Assembly: GCA_907163375.1 (NCBI GenBank)
Contig: CAJQUW010001633.1
Span: forward strand, 1-64,000
Source: Prostheceraeus crozeri
Lineage: Eukaryota; Platyhelminthes; Polycladida; Euryleptidae
Reading direction: 5' to 3'
Length of the DNA: 64,000 bases
How positions within the stretch are numbered: position 1 is the stretch's first letter; each line of letters opens with the position of its first letter. Below, in pieces: positions 38,481-50,464 of the stretch. Below the pieces are notes generated by a model. It saw only the letters and a list, made by a program, of their open reading frames with translations, was not told the DNA's origin and did no database searches. The position numbers and the translations under genes were made by a program.

Positions 38481-39011
38481 ATGGATTGTGAAGGTGAACC
38501 TGTGCAGGAGCTCAGTGCTATTGCTATGAACAATTGGACATATCAGATTGTTAGTGTCTATCATCAACATGCCAACTGTGATCCCAATGTTGATCAATGG
38601 GCGAGAAAACACATTCATGGACTTAATCTGAAATATTTGCAAGACTATGGCTTTTCTTGTGAGACTGCTCTTCTTATTGACTTTAAACGATGGTTAGCTG
38701 CTTTCAATGTTATACGCATTTTTTGTAATAATCCTGGTAAGGAGAGGAAAGTATTTCCCAATCTAGTCATTAATGATATTTTGCTCCCACCTTGGGATAG
38801 TAGAGTGAATCAACACTATCATGAAGTCACGAAACGTTTTAAGGATTTGTGTGTTCCTATTTTGTCAGTTCGTTGTAGTAGCTACGTTCATAACCAATGC
38901 TTCTTTCCTCCTTACCTCAACACTGCCAAAGTCCTATATGGTTATCATTGCTCGCTATATGACAGTTACCAGCTGTATCTATTTTATCTGTTTCAAACCA
39001 TTGATTTGTAA
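38481..39011 (+). CDS. Stand-alone DEDDh-type 3'-5' exonuclease, left arm
   Basis: This 176-codon gene starts MDCEGEPVQELSAIAMN, motif I (D-x-E) of DnaQ-like exonucleases. KHIHGLNLKYLQDYG matches the conserved IHGI/L element. IFCNNPGKERKVF sits where motif II is expected but lacks an obvious second acidic residue. Near the end YGYHCSLYDSYQLYLFY matches motif III (H-x4-D). Length suits a single catalytic domain. It may process DNA ends during replication or proofread for an external polymerase. It is the last gene before the AATAAA repeat array. Confidence 0.7.
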   Translation: MDCEGEPVQELSAIAMNNWTYQIVSVYHQHANCDPNVDQWARKHIHGLNLKYLQDYGFSCETALLIDFKRWLAAFNVIRIFCNNPGKERKVFPNLVINDILLPPWDSRVNQHYHEVTKRFKDLCVPILSVRCSSYVHNQCFFPPYLNTAKVLYGYHCSLYDSYQLYLFYLFQTIDL

Positions 39012-39149
39012 TGCATGCTTGTTACAGTTATTCAATAAATGTTATTATGCGAAGAGTTGTTGTTATCATGCAACGGATGGGTTAGATGAAGGGTGATCAT
39101 ATCTTTTTGAAATGACTGTGAAACATTGATTTCCATGATGAAGATTTAA

Positions 39150-41290
39150 ACAGTTAGATTTGATGACGAATAAGATTTACTAGTTTGCAAGTTAGACTAA
39201 GCGTTCTATTATTTGTAAATAAAAGATATAGTTTCAACAGTTTACAGATTAAAAATAAAGTTTCAATAGTGTATGTGTTAGAAATAAAGTTTAAGCTGTT
39301 TCTATGTTAGAAATAAAATAAAGTTTCAAGAGTTTACAAGTTAAAATTAAAGTTTCAACAGTGTGTACGTTAGAAATAAAGTTACATCTGTTTGTAAAAA
39401 TAAGATTGCGGGATTAAATAGTTTGTAAGTTAGACTAAGCGTTCCACTATTTGTAAATGAAAGATATAGTTTCAACAGTTTACAGATTAAAAAATAAAGT
39501 TTCAATAGTGTGTATGTTAAAAATAAAGTTTAAGCTTTTTGTTTGTTAGAAATAGAATAAAGTTTCAACAGTTTGTAGATTAAAAATAAATTTTCAACAG
39601 TGTGCACGTTAAAAATAAAGTTTCAATAGTGTATATGTTAAGAATAAAGTTCTATCTGTTTATATGTTAGAAATAAAAATGAAGGTTCACCAGTTTACAA
39701 GTTAAGAATAAAGTTTTATCTGCTTGTATGTCAGAAATGAAATAAAGTTTCACGAGTTTAAAAGTTAAAAATAAAGTTTCAATAGTGTGTATGTTAGAAA
39801 CAAAGTTTCAACCGCTTACAAGTTAAAATTAAAGTTTCAATAGTTTACAAGTTAAGAATAAAGTTTCAATAGTGTGTATGTTAAGAATAAAGTTCTATCT
39901 GTTTATATGTTAGAAATAGAATGAAGTTTCACCAGTTTACAAGTTAAGAATAAAGTTCTATCTGTTTGTATATTAGAAATAAAACAAAGTTTCAACCCTT
40001 TACAAGTTTAAATTAAAGTTTCAATAGTTTACAAGTTAAGAATAAAGTTTCAATAGTGTGTATGTTACGAATAAAGTTCTATCTGTTTATATGTTAGAAA
40101 TAGAATGAAGTTTCACCAGTTTACAAGTTAAGAATAAAGTTCTATCTGTTTGTATGTTAGAAATAAAACAAAGTTTCAACCGTTTACAAGTTAAAAATAA
40201 AGTTTCAATAGTTTACAAGTTAAGAATAAAGTTTCAATAGTGTGTATGTTAAGAATAAAGTTCTATCTGTTTATATGTTAGAAATAGAATGAAGTTTCAC
40301 CAGTTTACAAGTTAAGAATAAAGTTCTATCTGTTTGTATGTTAGAAATAAAATGAAGCTTCACCAGTTTACAAGTTAAGAATAAAGTTTTATCAGCTTGT
40401 ATGTTAGAAATAAAATGAAGTTTCATCAGTTTACAAGTTAAGAATAAAGTTTTATCTGTTTGCATGTTAGAAATAGAATAAAGTTTCAACCGTTACAAGT
40501 TAAAAATAAAGTTTCAATAGTTTGCAAGTTAAAACTAATGTTTCAATAGTGCGTATGTAAAGAATAAAGTTTTATCAGCTTGTATGTTAGAAATAAAATG
40601 AAGTTTCATCAGTTTACAAGTTAAGAATAAAGTTTTATCTGTTTGCATGTTAGAAATAGAAATAAAGTTTCAACCGTTACAAGTTAAAAATAAAGTTTCA
40701 ATAGTTTGCAAGTTAAAACTAATGTTTCAATAGTTCGTATGTTAAGAATAAAGTTTTATCTGTTTGCATGTTAGAAATAAAATGAAGCTTCACCAGTTTA
40801 CAAGTTAAGAATAAAGTTTTATCAGCTTGTATGTTAGAAATAAAATGAAGTTTCAACAGTTTACAAATTAAAAATAAAGTTTCAATTGTGTGTATGTTAG
40901 AAATAAAGTTTCAACCGTTTACAAGTTAAAAATAAAGTTTCAACAGTGTCTACGTTAGAAATAAAATTTTATCTGTTTGTAAAGTACGATCGTAGGATTT
41001 ACTAGTTTGCAAGTTAGACTCCGCGTTCTACTAGTTGTAAATGAAAAATATCGTTTCAACAGTTTACAGGTTAAAATAAAGTTTCAATAGTGTGTATGAT
41101 GGAAATAAAGTTTAAGCGCTTTGTGCGTTAGAAATAAAGTTTCAGCCGTTTACAAGTTAAAAATAAAGTTTCAACAGTGTGCACGTTAGAAATAAAGTTT
41201 TAGCTGTTTATATGTTGGAAACAAAATAAAGTTTCAACAGTTTACAAGTTGAAAAATAAAGTTTCAACAGTGTGTACGTTAGAAATAAAT
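39150..41290 (+). repeat. 30-bp minisatellite with poly(A)-signal-like units, left arm
   Basis: Roughly 70 units of 29-31 bp, such as AATAAAGTTTCAATAG then TGTGTATGTTAGA. Most carry AATAAA followed within about 10-20 bases by a GT-rich stretch (GTGTGTATGTT, CTGTTTGTATGTT), the two parts of an animal cleavage/polyadenylation site. Units come in alternating types and form higher-order groups of about 180-220 bp. The AATAAA strand is the coding strand of all genes in this arm. Confidence 0.85.
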
Positions 41291-41495
41291 GAAAGTAAGA
41301 ACTTCATCGTATGAGTATTCAAAGCATGTTTTGTAAATCAAATGTGTGTAGTACTGACATGATAGAATCGCGTTAGAAATAAAGTTTCAACAGTGTGTGC
41401 GTTAGAAATAAATGAAAGTAAGAACTTCATCGTATGAGTATTCAAAGTATGTTTTGTAAATCAAATGTGTGTAGTACTGACATGATAGAATCAAG
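41281..41495. repeat. Two 121-bp units next to the palindrome centre, left arm
   Basis: A segment from ATGAAAGTAAGAACTTCATC to GTACTGACATGATAGAATC appears at 41,290-41,371 and again at 41,411-41,492, separated by one minisatellite unit. The right arm has both in mirror image at 41,521-41,720. They may be the original terminal sequence of one half. Confidence 0.7.
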
Positions 41496-41517
41496 CTTGA
41501 CAAACGCGTTTGTCAAG
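41496..41517. repeat. Centre of the giant palindrome
   Basis: The exact dyad lies within ACAAACGCGTTTGT, with ACGCGT at the axis and no spacer. Just outside this 22-base perfect core the arms differ by a four-base length difference, then continue as mirror images for about 9 kb each way. Confidence 0.9.
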
Positions 41518-41629
41518 TTCATTTGATTCTATCATGTCAGTACTACACACATTTGATTTACAAAACATACTTTGAATACTCATACGATGAAGTTCTTACT
41601 TTCATTTATTTCTAACGCACACACTGTTG

Positions 41630-43660
41630 AAACTTTATTTCTAACGCGATTCTATCATGTCAGTACTACACACATTTGATTTACAAAACATGCTTTGAAT
41701 ACTCATACGATGAAGTTCTTACTTTCATTTATTTCTAACGTACACACTGTTGAAACTTTATTTTTCAACCTGTAAACTGTTGAATATTTATTTTGTTTCC
41801 AACATATAAACAGCTAAAACTTTATTTCTAACGTGCACACTGTTGAAACTTTATTTTTAACTTGTAAACGGCTGAAACTTTATTTCTAACGCACAAAGCG
41901 CTTAAACTTTATTTCCATCATACACACTATTGAAACTTTATTTTAACCTGTAAACTGTTGAAACGATATTTTTCATTTACAACTAGTAGAACGCGGAGTC
42001 TAACTTGCAAACTAGTAAATCCTACGATCGTACTTTACAAACAGATAAAATTTTATTTCTAACGTAGACACTGTTGAAACTTTATTTTTAACTTGTAAAC
42101 GGTTGAAACTTTATTTCTAACATACACACAATTGAAACTTTATTTTTAATTTGTAAACTGTTGAAACTTCATTTTATTTCTAACATACAAGCTGATAAAA
42201 CTTTATTCTTAACTTGTAAACTGGTGAAGCTTCATTTTATTTCTAACATACAAACAGATAAAACTTTATTCTTAACATACGCACTATTGAAACATTAGTT
42301 TTAACTTGCAAACTATTGAAACTTTATTTTTAACTTGTAACGGTTGAAACTTTATTTCTATTTCTAACATGCAAACAGATAAAACTTTATTCTTAACTTG
42401 TAAACTGATGAAACTTCATTTTATTTCTAACATACAAGCTGATAAAACTTTATTCTTAACTTGTAAACTGGTGAAGCTTCATTTTATTTCTAACATACAA
42501 ACAGATAGAACTTTATTCTTAACTTGTAAACTGGTGAAACTTCATTCTATTTCTAACATATAAACAGATAGAACTTTATTCTTAACATACACACTATTGA
42601 AACTTTATTCTTAACTTGTAAACTATTGAAACTTTATTTTTAACTTAGGAACGGTTGAAACTTTGTTTTATTTCTAACATACAAACAGATAGAACTTTAT
42701 TCTTAACTTGTAAACTGGTGAAACTTCATTCTATTTCTAACATATAAACAGATAGAACTTTATTCGTAACATACACACTATTGAAACTTTATTCTTAACT
42801 TGTAAACTATTGAAACTTTAATTTAAACTTGTAAAGGGTTGAAACTTTGTTTTATTTCTAATATACAAACAGATAGAACTTTATTCTTAACTTGTAAACT
42901 GGTGAAACTTCATTCTATTTCTAACATATAAACAGATAGAACTTTATTCTTAACATACACACTATTGAAACTTTATTCTTAACTTGTAAACTATTGAAAC
43001 TTTAATTTTAACTTGTAAGCGGTTGAAACTTTGTTTCTAACATACACACTATTGAAACTTTATTTTTAACTTTTAAACTCGTGAAACTTTATTTCATTTC
43101 TGACATACAAGCAGATAAAACTTTATTCTTAACTTGTAAACTGGTGAACCTTCATTTTTATTTCTAACATATAAACAGATAGAACTTTATTCTTAACATA
43201 TACACTATTGAAACTTTATTTTTAACGTGCACACTGTTGAAAATTTATTTTTAATCTACAAACTGTTGAAACTTTATTCTATTTCTAACAAACAAAAAGC
43301 TTAAACTTTATTTTTAACATACACACTATTGAAACTTTATTTTGTAATCTGTAAACTGTTGAAACTATATCTTTCATTTACAAATAGTGGAACGCTTAGT
43401 CTAACTTGCAAACTATTTAATCCCGCAATCTTATTTTTACAAACAGATGTAACTTTATTTCTAACGTACACACTGTTGAAACTTTAATTTTAACTTGTAA
43501 ACTCTTGAAACTTTATTTTATTTCTAACATAGAAACAGCTTAAACTTTATTTCTAACACATACACTATTGAAACTTTATTTTTAATCTGTAAACTGTTGA
43601 AACTATATCTTTTATTTACAAATAATAGAACGCTTAGTCTAACTTGCAAACTAGTAAATC
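41630..43660 (-). repeat. 30-bp minisatellite, right arm
   Basis: This mirror image of the left-arm array has AATAAA on the minus strand. It is about 180 bp shorter than the left one, six units' worth, so the arms have drifted in copy number. Confidence 0.85.
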
Positions 43661-43822
43661 TTATTCGTCATCAAATCTAACTGTTTAAATCTTCATCATG
43701 GAAATCAATGTTTCACAGTCATTTCAAAAAGATATGATCACCCTTCATCTAACCCATCCGTTGCATGATAACAACAACTCTTCGCATAATAACATTTATT
43801 GAATAACTGTAACAAGCATGCA

Positions 43823-44353
43823 TTACAAATCAATGGTTTGAAACAGATAAAATAGATACAGCTGGTAACTGTCATATAGCGAGCAATGATAACCATATAG
43901 GACTTTGGCAGTGTTGAGGTAAGGAGGAAAGAAGCATTGGTTATGAACGTAGCTACTACAACGAACTGACAAAATAGGAACACACAAATCCTTAAAACGT
44001 TTCGTGACTTCATGATAGTGTTGATTCACTCTACTATCCCAAGGTGGGAGCAAAATATCATTAATGACTAGATTGGGAAATACTTTCCTCTCCTTACCAG
44101 GATTATTACAAAAAATGCGTATAACATTGAAAGCAGCTAACCATCGTTTAAAGTCAATAAGAAGAGCAGTCTCACAAGAAAAGCCATAGTCTTGCAAATA
44201 TTTCAGATTAAGTCCATGAATGTGTTTTCTCGCCCATTGATCAACATTGGGATCACAGTTGGCATGTTGATGATAGACACTAACAATCTGATATGTCCAA
44301 TTGTTCATAGCAATAGCACTGAGCTCCTGCACAGGTTCACCTTCACAATCCAT
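43823..44353 (-). CDS. DEDDh exonuclease, right arm
   Basis: Mirror copy of 38,481-39,011 with an identical protein sequence. Confidence 0.7.
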   Translation of the reverse strand: MDCEGEPVQELSAIAMNNWTYQIVSVYHQHANCDPNVDQWARKHIHGLNLKYLQDYGFSCETALLIDFKRWLAAFNVIRIFCNNPGKERKVFPNLVINDILLPPWDSRVNQHYHEVTKRFKDLCVPILSVRCSSYVHNQCFFPPYLNTAKVLYGYHCSLYDSYQLYLFYLFQTIDL

Positions 44354-44404
44354 AAAAATGATGATAGAAGCCTAAAACGGAAATTACACATCTAAGGAAA
44401 CGTT

Positions 44405-44662
44405 CTATAACATATCACAAAATGAAGAATTACATCGATGCTTTTCACGACAAAATACACAAATGATATGATGGCAACGAAGAAGTAAAATGTATCTAAT
44501 AAGACCACGTCCACGACACTCAAAGCACATAAGCGAATTGTCATAGGGTAGAGTTAGGAAAGGATTAGCAATTCTCTTTCCTTGACTTGCGTTTGGAAGT
44601 AGCATTCTTGCCCGACTTGCGCTTCGTACCACCCCCGTTAAGGATTTCGTCAATAATGTCAT
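44405..44662 (-). CDS. RING-like zinc protein, right arm
   Basis: Mirror copy of 38,172-38,429, identical over the open frame. Confidence 0.5.
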   Translation of the reverse strand: MTLLTKSLTGVVRSASRARMLLPNASQGKRIANPFLTLPYDNSLMCFECRGRGLIRYILLLRCHHIICVFCREKHRCNSSFCDML

Positions 44663-45339
44663 CTACGCTGGGTGGCTTTGGAATATATAGGATGGATTCA
44701 GTGTATATCGAGAGAGAGGCTATTTTGTTATCCTTGTGCTGACCATAATATAGTCCATTCACTTTGAAAATGATATCCCAAGTACCTTCTCCGAGCTCAT
44801 CACATCTGATGGGTATTGATTGATCTCCATCCTTTTTATAATAACTACACCAATGTGATAATGGTAGGCAAATTTGATTGCCATCCCAAATCTTTCTATA
44901 GGGAGTATCCTTTTCATCTCTCGCCTTCCACTCTTGAGCAAGAGGAGTAGGAATGTCCATATTTAATGTTACGTACTCTTCAATAATGTCAAGTTGGTGG
45001 CGAATGTACGGACTCACGGGGATGAGTATGTAATCCCCATACTGATTGCTCAATATCTTCACATCAGTGGAAGGGAGCATTCCCGTTCGCAGTACTACGC
45101 TGTGATCCTCATGACGCAAGACTTGTTTAAATTTACGCTGTAGCGGTGTAGGATTATGTACCTTTGTTGTTTCTTCCACTGGTCTCAGCTGTAGATGATC
45201 TGATTGTAGCGAACCTTGTAACGTCTGGCCACCATTTTGTCCTACTAGTGCAGCAGATGTAGAAGATGCCTGAAAATAAAAAAGATTGTATTAAGTTTAC
45301 GTTCAAGGGAGGAGAGGGAGGAAAGTAGCGACTTACCAT
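44565..45339 (-). CDS. Basic-tailed protein with intron after ATG, right arm
   Basis: Mirror copy of 37,495-38,269. The ATG is at 45,337-45,339, the intron is 45,270-45,336 (67 nt) and the TATA box is at 45,437-45,445. The protein is the same as in the left arm. Confidence 0.65.
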
Positions 45340-45534
45340 TTTAGTTGGATAATATAACAGGGATGTAGAGAGAGAGAATGTGCGTCCGTCACTTGTACGA
45401 TTCAACGATGGAATGATTCTCACTGTGGAAGGCTCTCTATTTATAAAGGAATGCTTGATTCTCATTAGACAACAATCCTCATTGGAGAATAGCATCAAGT
45501 TGATTCCCACTCTCACCGATGCTTCATTCACCCG

Positions 45535-45885
45535 CTAGCACTCATCGTCTCCTTTCACCGTCTCGACTAAAGCTCTATTGTATTCTTCCGTTGATAGGTG
45601 TGGTAAAACACGGGTGGGCAAATGTGTGTCGTCGCGCCATTGATAATAATACTCCAACAGTAGGCGACCATGCTTGAATACGCGCCTTGGATATTTCAGC
45701 AAAGTCTCATCAATCAATTTCCTACTTTGAGCCACACTCATGAATACAATGTGGCAGACAAGCTCGTTGTGGGGGAGGGTGTGGGCATACACCAATGGTT
45801 GAATGTAGGTCGTAAGCATATCATCATTCATCATGAGTTGGAAGCCTATCACTGAAGGCAGCTCGACATACGTCCTTAGAGTCAC
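45535..45885 (-). CDS. Unknown protein of about 116 residues, right arm
   Basis: Mirror copy of 36,949-37,299, with an identical frame and the same uncertainty about the start. TATA box at 46,004-46,011. Confidence 0.5.
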   Translation of the reverse strand: MTLRTYVELPSVIGFQLMMNDDMLTTYIQPLVYAHTLPHNELVCHIVFMSVAQSRKLIDETLLKYPRRVFKHGRLLLEYYYQWRDDTHLPTRVLPHLSTEEYNRALVETVKGDDEC

Positions 45886-46249
45886 CTAAACAATGTCCTC
45901 CATGCTCTGGGAAACTACCTGCGCCATCGGCTAAATCGCTCCTCTCGTCGTCAAAAGAATGTACATAGCTCATGCACTCCAACTCTCTCAGTGCTGTAGG
46001 CGTATTTTATACCACCCACCCCTACGCTCCTCTGGTGTTAACTTTCGTTTAGCAAAAGTCGTCATGAAATTTCAACGACGGAGTAAAAGTTTGAGATGAT
46101 ACACTCCTGGCAAACTAACTCATGAAGTAGCTTTGCTGTGATACATTTCTATCTGTAAACATATGGTAATGTTAAAGTGAATCTAAAACTTTTCAGCTTA
46201 TTAATTGTTCATCGTTGCATCAACGCTTTAACTCGTGAACAGTTATAAT

Positions 46250-46760
46250 TTTATTTTAATTTACACTTAGTCTAACTTGTAAACTAGTAAATCTTGCGAT
46301 CTTATTTTTACAAACAGTTATACCTTTATTTCTAACATACACACTGTTGAAACTTTATTTCTAACTTGTAAACTCTTGAAACTTTATTTTGATATACAAA
46401 CAGCTAAAACTTTATTTCTAACGCATACACTATTGAAACGTTATTTCTAACTTGTAAACTCTTGAAACTTTATTTTGATATACAAACAGCTAAAACTTTA
46501 TTTCTAACGCATACACTATTGAAACGTTATTTCTAACTTGTAAACTCTTGAAACTTTATTTTGATATACAAACAGCTAAAACTTTATTTCTAACGTATAC
46601 ACCATTGAAACTTTATTTTTTTTTTAACTTGTAAACTCTTGAAACTTTGTTTTTGATATACAAACAGCTAAAACTTTATTTCTAACGTACACACTATTGA
46701 AACTTTATTTTTAACTTGTAAACTGGTGAAACTATATCTTTCATTTACAAATAGTAGAAC
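46250..46760 (-). repeat. 30-bp minisatellite, outer block, right arm
   Basis: Mirror of 36,130-36,600 but about 90 bp longer. The added units near 46,600-46,690 include a T-rich expansion. Confidence 0.85.
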
Positions 46761-47282
46761 GCTTAGTCTAACTTGTAAATCTTATGACACTTCATATGGG
46801 TGATGATGGTAGATGAAATAGTGTCAAATAAAATTAAGATAGCTTACACTTCTGATACAGGGATAGCAATCGACTGCGATCCATGTGTAAAGAGCTTGTT
46901 AGACTACGGAAGAGAGAAGTGTGTTATGTTGCGTGTGGCGCGTGAGTGTCCTCCCATTTCATTCCATTCATCAATTCATCTCATTGATAGAGACAGGTAG
47001 AACTCATGGTTCTCATAACGTATGCAATGGATAGTTTTAGGCAACCTTCGACAGTTGGCTAAATGTCGCCCTGGCGCGAATGCATACTACGTTGAGACAG
47101 AGGCAATCACTTGCAAACATGACGCAGAGAGGTTTAACAAGATTGACCATTGCCGAATGTCCCTAGCGGTATACATAGCTACGGGTTTCACCGCCGCCCT
47201 TTACAGGAACGCCCGTCGAAAGGAAGTATTACACCGAACTTCATTTGCAACGTTCAAGTTGACTGATAGCAGATTCAACTTA

Positions 47283-47351
47283 ATGATAGTATTCGCCAGT
47301 CCGAAGACTGCCCAGGGCAAACCGCGAGGAGGTTCTATCATGTCTTGCCCC
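47283..47351 (-). ncRNA. HDV-like ribozyme motif 2, right arm
   Basis: Exact mirror copy of 35,574-35,642, with all helices and the J4/2 strand kept. Confidence 0.8.
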
Positions 47352-47399
47352 ATGGTGGCCCTTAAGAGAGCCGGTGGTTCGTTCTCGGGGGTCGTCATC

Positions 47400-47666
47400 T
47401 TACAGCCTACCGATTCTGCTGAGAGAGTCTTTGACTCTCTCTTTGGTAGCAGTGTCGACTTCCACACTAATTGGTATGTGACTGAAAAGTGGAATGTAGC
47501 GCCATTCCGTTGGATTGACAACACTTGCTGTCATCGCATTACCAATCTGAGCAAGATTGTTGTGGACTCTGTCTTGCTCCTCTATTCTAGCAAATTCATC
47601 AAATAAATTTCGCGGCCTTAACTGCGGTCCGCGAGGAGAGCTGATTTGACTGTTCGGCGTCTGCAT
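47400..47666 (-). CDS. Unknown 88-residue protein, right arm
   Basis: Mirror copy of 35,259-35,525. In this arm substitutions around the promoter leave an upstream in-frame ATG at 47,720, giving a possible 106-residue form. The TATA box at 47,697-47,705 lies inside that extension, so the 88-residue start is preferred. Confidence 0.55.
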   Translation of the reverse strand: MQTPNSQISSPRGPQLRPRNLFDEFARIEEQDRVHNNLAQIGNAMTASVVNPTEWRYIPLFSHIPISVEVDTATKERVKDSLSRIGRL

Positions 47667-47756
47667 GATTGAAATGAAATGAAATGAGAGGTAGTGATTT
47701 ATATACCCCTCTAACGCCATGCAACGTTCAAGTTGACTGATAGCAGATTCAACTTA

Positions 47757-47825
47757 ATGATAGTATTCACCAGTCTAAAGACTGCCCAGGGTAAACCGCG
47801 TGGAGGCTCTATCATGTCTTACCCC
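47757..47825 (-). ncRNA. HDV-like ribozyme motif 1, right arm
   Basis: Mirror copy of 35,100-35,168, with the same pairing. Confidence 0.68.
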
Positions 47826-48206
47826 ATAGTGGACGATTATACGGTAGTGTGTTAGTAGATTTCAATCACTGAAAAGGGAAGATGAGAATCATTTCATTTG
47901 TCTCATCAACGTTTATCATGGGAGCAATCATTGAAGGGGCATCTAATGAATTACATTTCACTCTACTCCATATCATAAAGACTAACCTTTGTCGAATGGC
48001 TGAAGTACTCTGACCTGGCGAGAGAAAGCGTCACGTTGAGTATGAAGTCGAATGCCCAACATGAGCAACGGCTCAGAGGTTTCGGTCTAACAAACGACGA
48101 ACAACCCGTGCAATACAATCCCTCTACGGCAGTACCCGCCGTCCCGAAGGAACGCTCGAGCAAAGGAGGTATTACAGCGATGATGTGCTTTATGAGCAGA
48201 AGTGAA

Positions 48207-48265
48207 TCTCTTGATAGCAAGAGACTATTCAACTAGATAGCAAGTCAAAACAACCTGATAGCAGG
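48207..48265 (-). ncRNA. Three CTAT-loop hairpins, right arm
   Basis: Mirror copies of 34,660-34,718. On the plus strand the loops read ATAG. Confidence 0.55.
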
Positions 48266-48420
48266 ACAAATGTATAGTCAGTAAATGTAAAGGTGTTATA
48301 GGATTCGGGTTGAATCCATCTCACACATCTATTTTACTAAGTTTTAATTGTAGACTCTCCCTCTGTGTTCACATCCGAAGATGCTGTCGGGCTTGGGACC
48401 GATCTAGCCACATTAAGAGT

Positions 48421-48436
48421 GGCCTTTAAAAAGGCC
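48421..48436 (-). ncRNA. Histone-type 3' stem-loop, right arm
   Basis: Mirror copy of 34,489-34,504. The stem and loop are unchanged although flanking bases differ between arms: the upstream flank here is ACCAAAC, even closer to histone genes. Confidence 0.6.
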
Positions 48437-48463
48437 GTTTGGTGCGTTCACAAGAAATAGCTT

Positions 48464-49628
48464 TTACTTCTTTATGGCTCCTGAAATGAAAGAAGTAAGA
48501 GTTGGAAAGATGGCATGATGATATATCTCAGTCATTATACTCACGGTACTTGTATGGCTTTGAACAAGCTATGTGGATGTCGTCGGTGTGTTGAATATTT
48601 ACATGGTAGCAACGGACATCCGCACAGCTGTAGCACTCCTGAGTGTCGTCGTTGCTTATATTTAGATATACAATTGGCTTGTCAGGGACGACACCCGCGA
48701 TGGGGATGTGCATAGTTGTGAGGGATTTCACCTTCTCACACTCCTTCAAACGCGCCAACTCATTCTTCAACAAACTCACTTCCTCAAGCGCCGCTTCCTT
48801 CAGCATGCGCTCCTCACTTCGCTCTCGATCACACTTCTCAAACTTCATCACCGCCTCTTCCTTCAACTTTCTCTCCTTCACCATACTCTCTTTTGCAGCC
48901 GCACACTCCCTTAACTTTTGAGTCACACTCTCAGCATTCAACTTCAAACTATCACGCTCAGCAGTCACCTCTTTCAGCGTACTCTTCAGCGATCTCACTC
49001 TTCCTTCTAACTTTGTACACTCATGCCTCACATTCGTATAAGCACGCACATCATCCCTCGACAGCACAACTTCACACGGAACAGTCGACCTCTCAACTTT
49101 CTCAACACACCTCGGTGAAGGTCTAGGCGTTGATTGTGCCAACACCTCGGGTGCTGGCACAATCGCCCTCACAGCTTTCTCAAGCTCACGCTCAGCAGCA
49201 GCAACACTCGAATCAACATTCATACATTCATCATCCGATGAAATCCAACTCACCGACATCACTCTACTCTTTTTGGAGGTACTCGCATCCAAATCTACAT
49301 CACTCACAACACGCTTTTCAACATTTACCACCTCTACTGGTGGCAAACGAGCACACATTCCCTCCTCATACAGCATTCCCTGCTCACCACACATCATCTT
49401 CTTCATCAAAACTTTCGAAATTTTTGTGAATACACACTTCGAGTGCAACTCACTGAATGCATCATTCCTTTCATCACACCTCACATTGCACCACACACAA
49501 AACCACACCTTAACCGCAACACTATGCGCAGCATTCTTTTTATGGTGAAGGTGAAAATTCTCACCCCTAAACACATCCCCACAACTGCATTTAAAAAATT
49601 GCAGGCGTTTATTCACGTCTTTGGTCAT
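48464..49628 (-). CDS. Zinc-finger/coiled-coil protein, right arm
   Basis: Mirror copy of 33,297-34,461, with the small intron at 48,481-48,544, the 5' UTR intron at 49,635-50,339 and the TATA box at 50,387-50,393. The main frame is identical to the left arm. Confidence 0.65.
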
Positions 49629-50464
49629 TTTTCACTGCAAAGAAAAATGAGAAAGTTTGATATCAAACCTGAGCAGAGCGCAACGTATAGAAATAAAATG
49701 TCAGTAAATGTGAAGATTATGTTTTCAAAGTCATACTGTAATGCTATCATTACTTGAGGATAGACAAGTTAAGCTGATGAATCCGTTACAGGCATTACTC
49801 AGAGGGGATCTTATCCCAACTCCAAGGCCTCGGCCCACAAATCCAACCTCCGACGGACAGAGCGTGCGTCATATCACTGTGTTGGTATTCGGACCCCGAT
49901 TTTGACATGAAAATCGGTGGAGTTATTTACATCAGGAAATAAGTCTCGAGCTGAAGCTCGCCTCGTACAACATTATAAATGCCTTAGTTGAATTCAGCAG
50001 GGTCGAAAACCCCAGAAAACCTCCAAAAATAGTGAATTTAAATTTTTCAACTTTTTAGCACTACTTATGAAATTTTTATAAGTAGTCTATCACTTAGGGC
50101 AGGTCAATAGCGACCGAACCTTTTTTGAATCAAGTCAAACGGACTTGTAGAAGCAAAGTTACAAGCCTTTAAAGTTTTGGAGTCTTTTATGGCCTGGAGA
50201 CGAAGGCCATCTCCTGGCGAACCTCTAAGTCTGACGCCTTAGCTGATATCAGCAATGAAATTTTCTAAGTCGGTTTCTTACAGAAACTCGGGATTTGGAA
50301 TGTCCGAAGCTATCATCGGAGCTCAGAGAGACGACTTACCGTTGGCAATCTCTCGTCTGAATGACAAGTCTCTGTCGGTTCCCAGCTTATATAGTGTGTG
50401 GCGATCAGCTGATGACGTAATACCCATCATCCAAACACTCAAAACCCGTCTATCTCCGGTTCTA

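Noticed and set aside
40271-40489. Open frame of 72 codons with a repeated TLFLTCKL peptide, and its mirror at 42,369
   Set aside because: It is the translation of the 30-bp minisatellite on the non-AATAAA strand; length multiples of three keep it open by chance.
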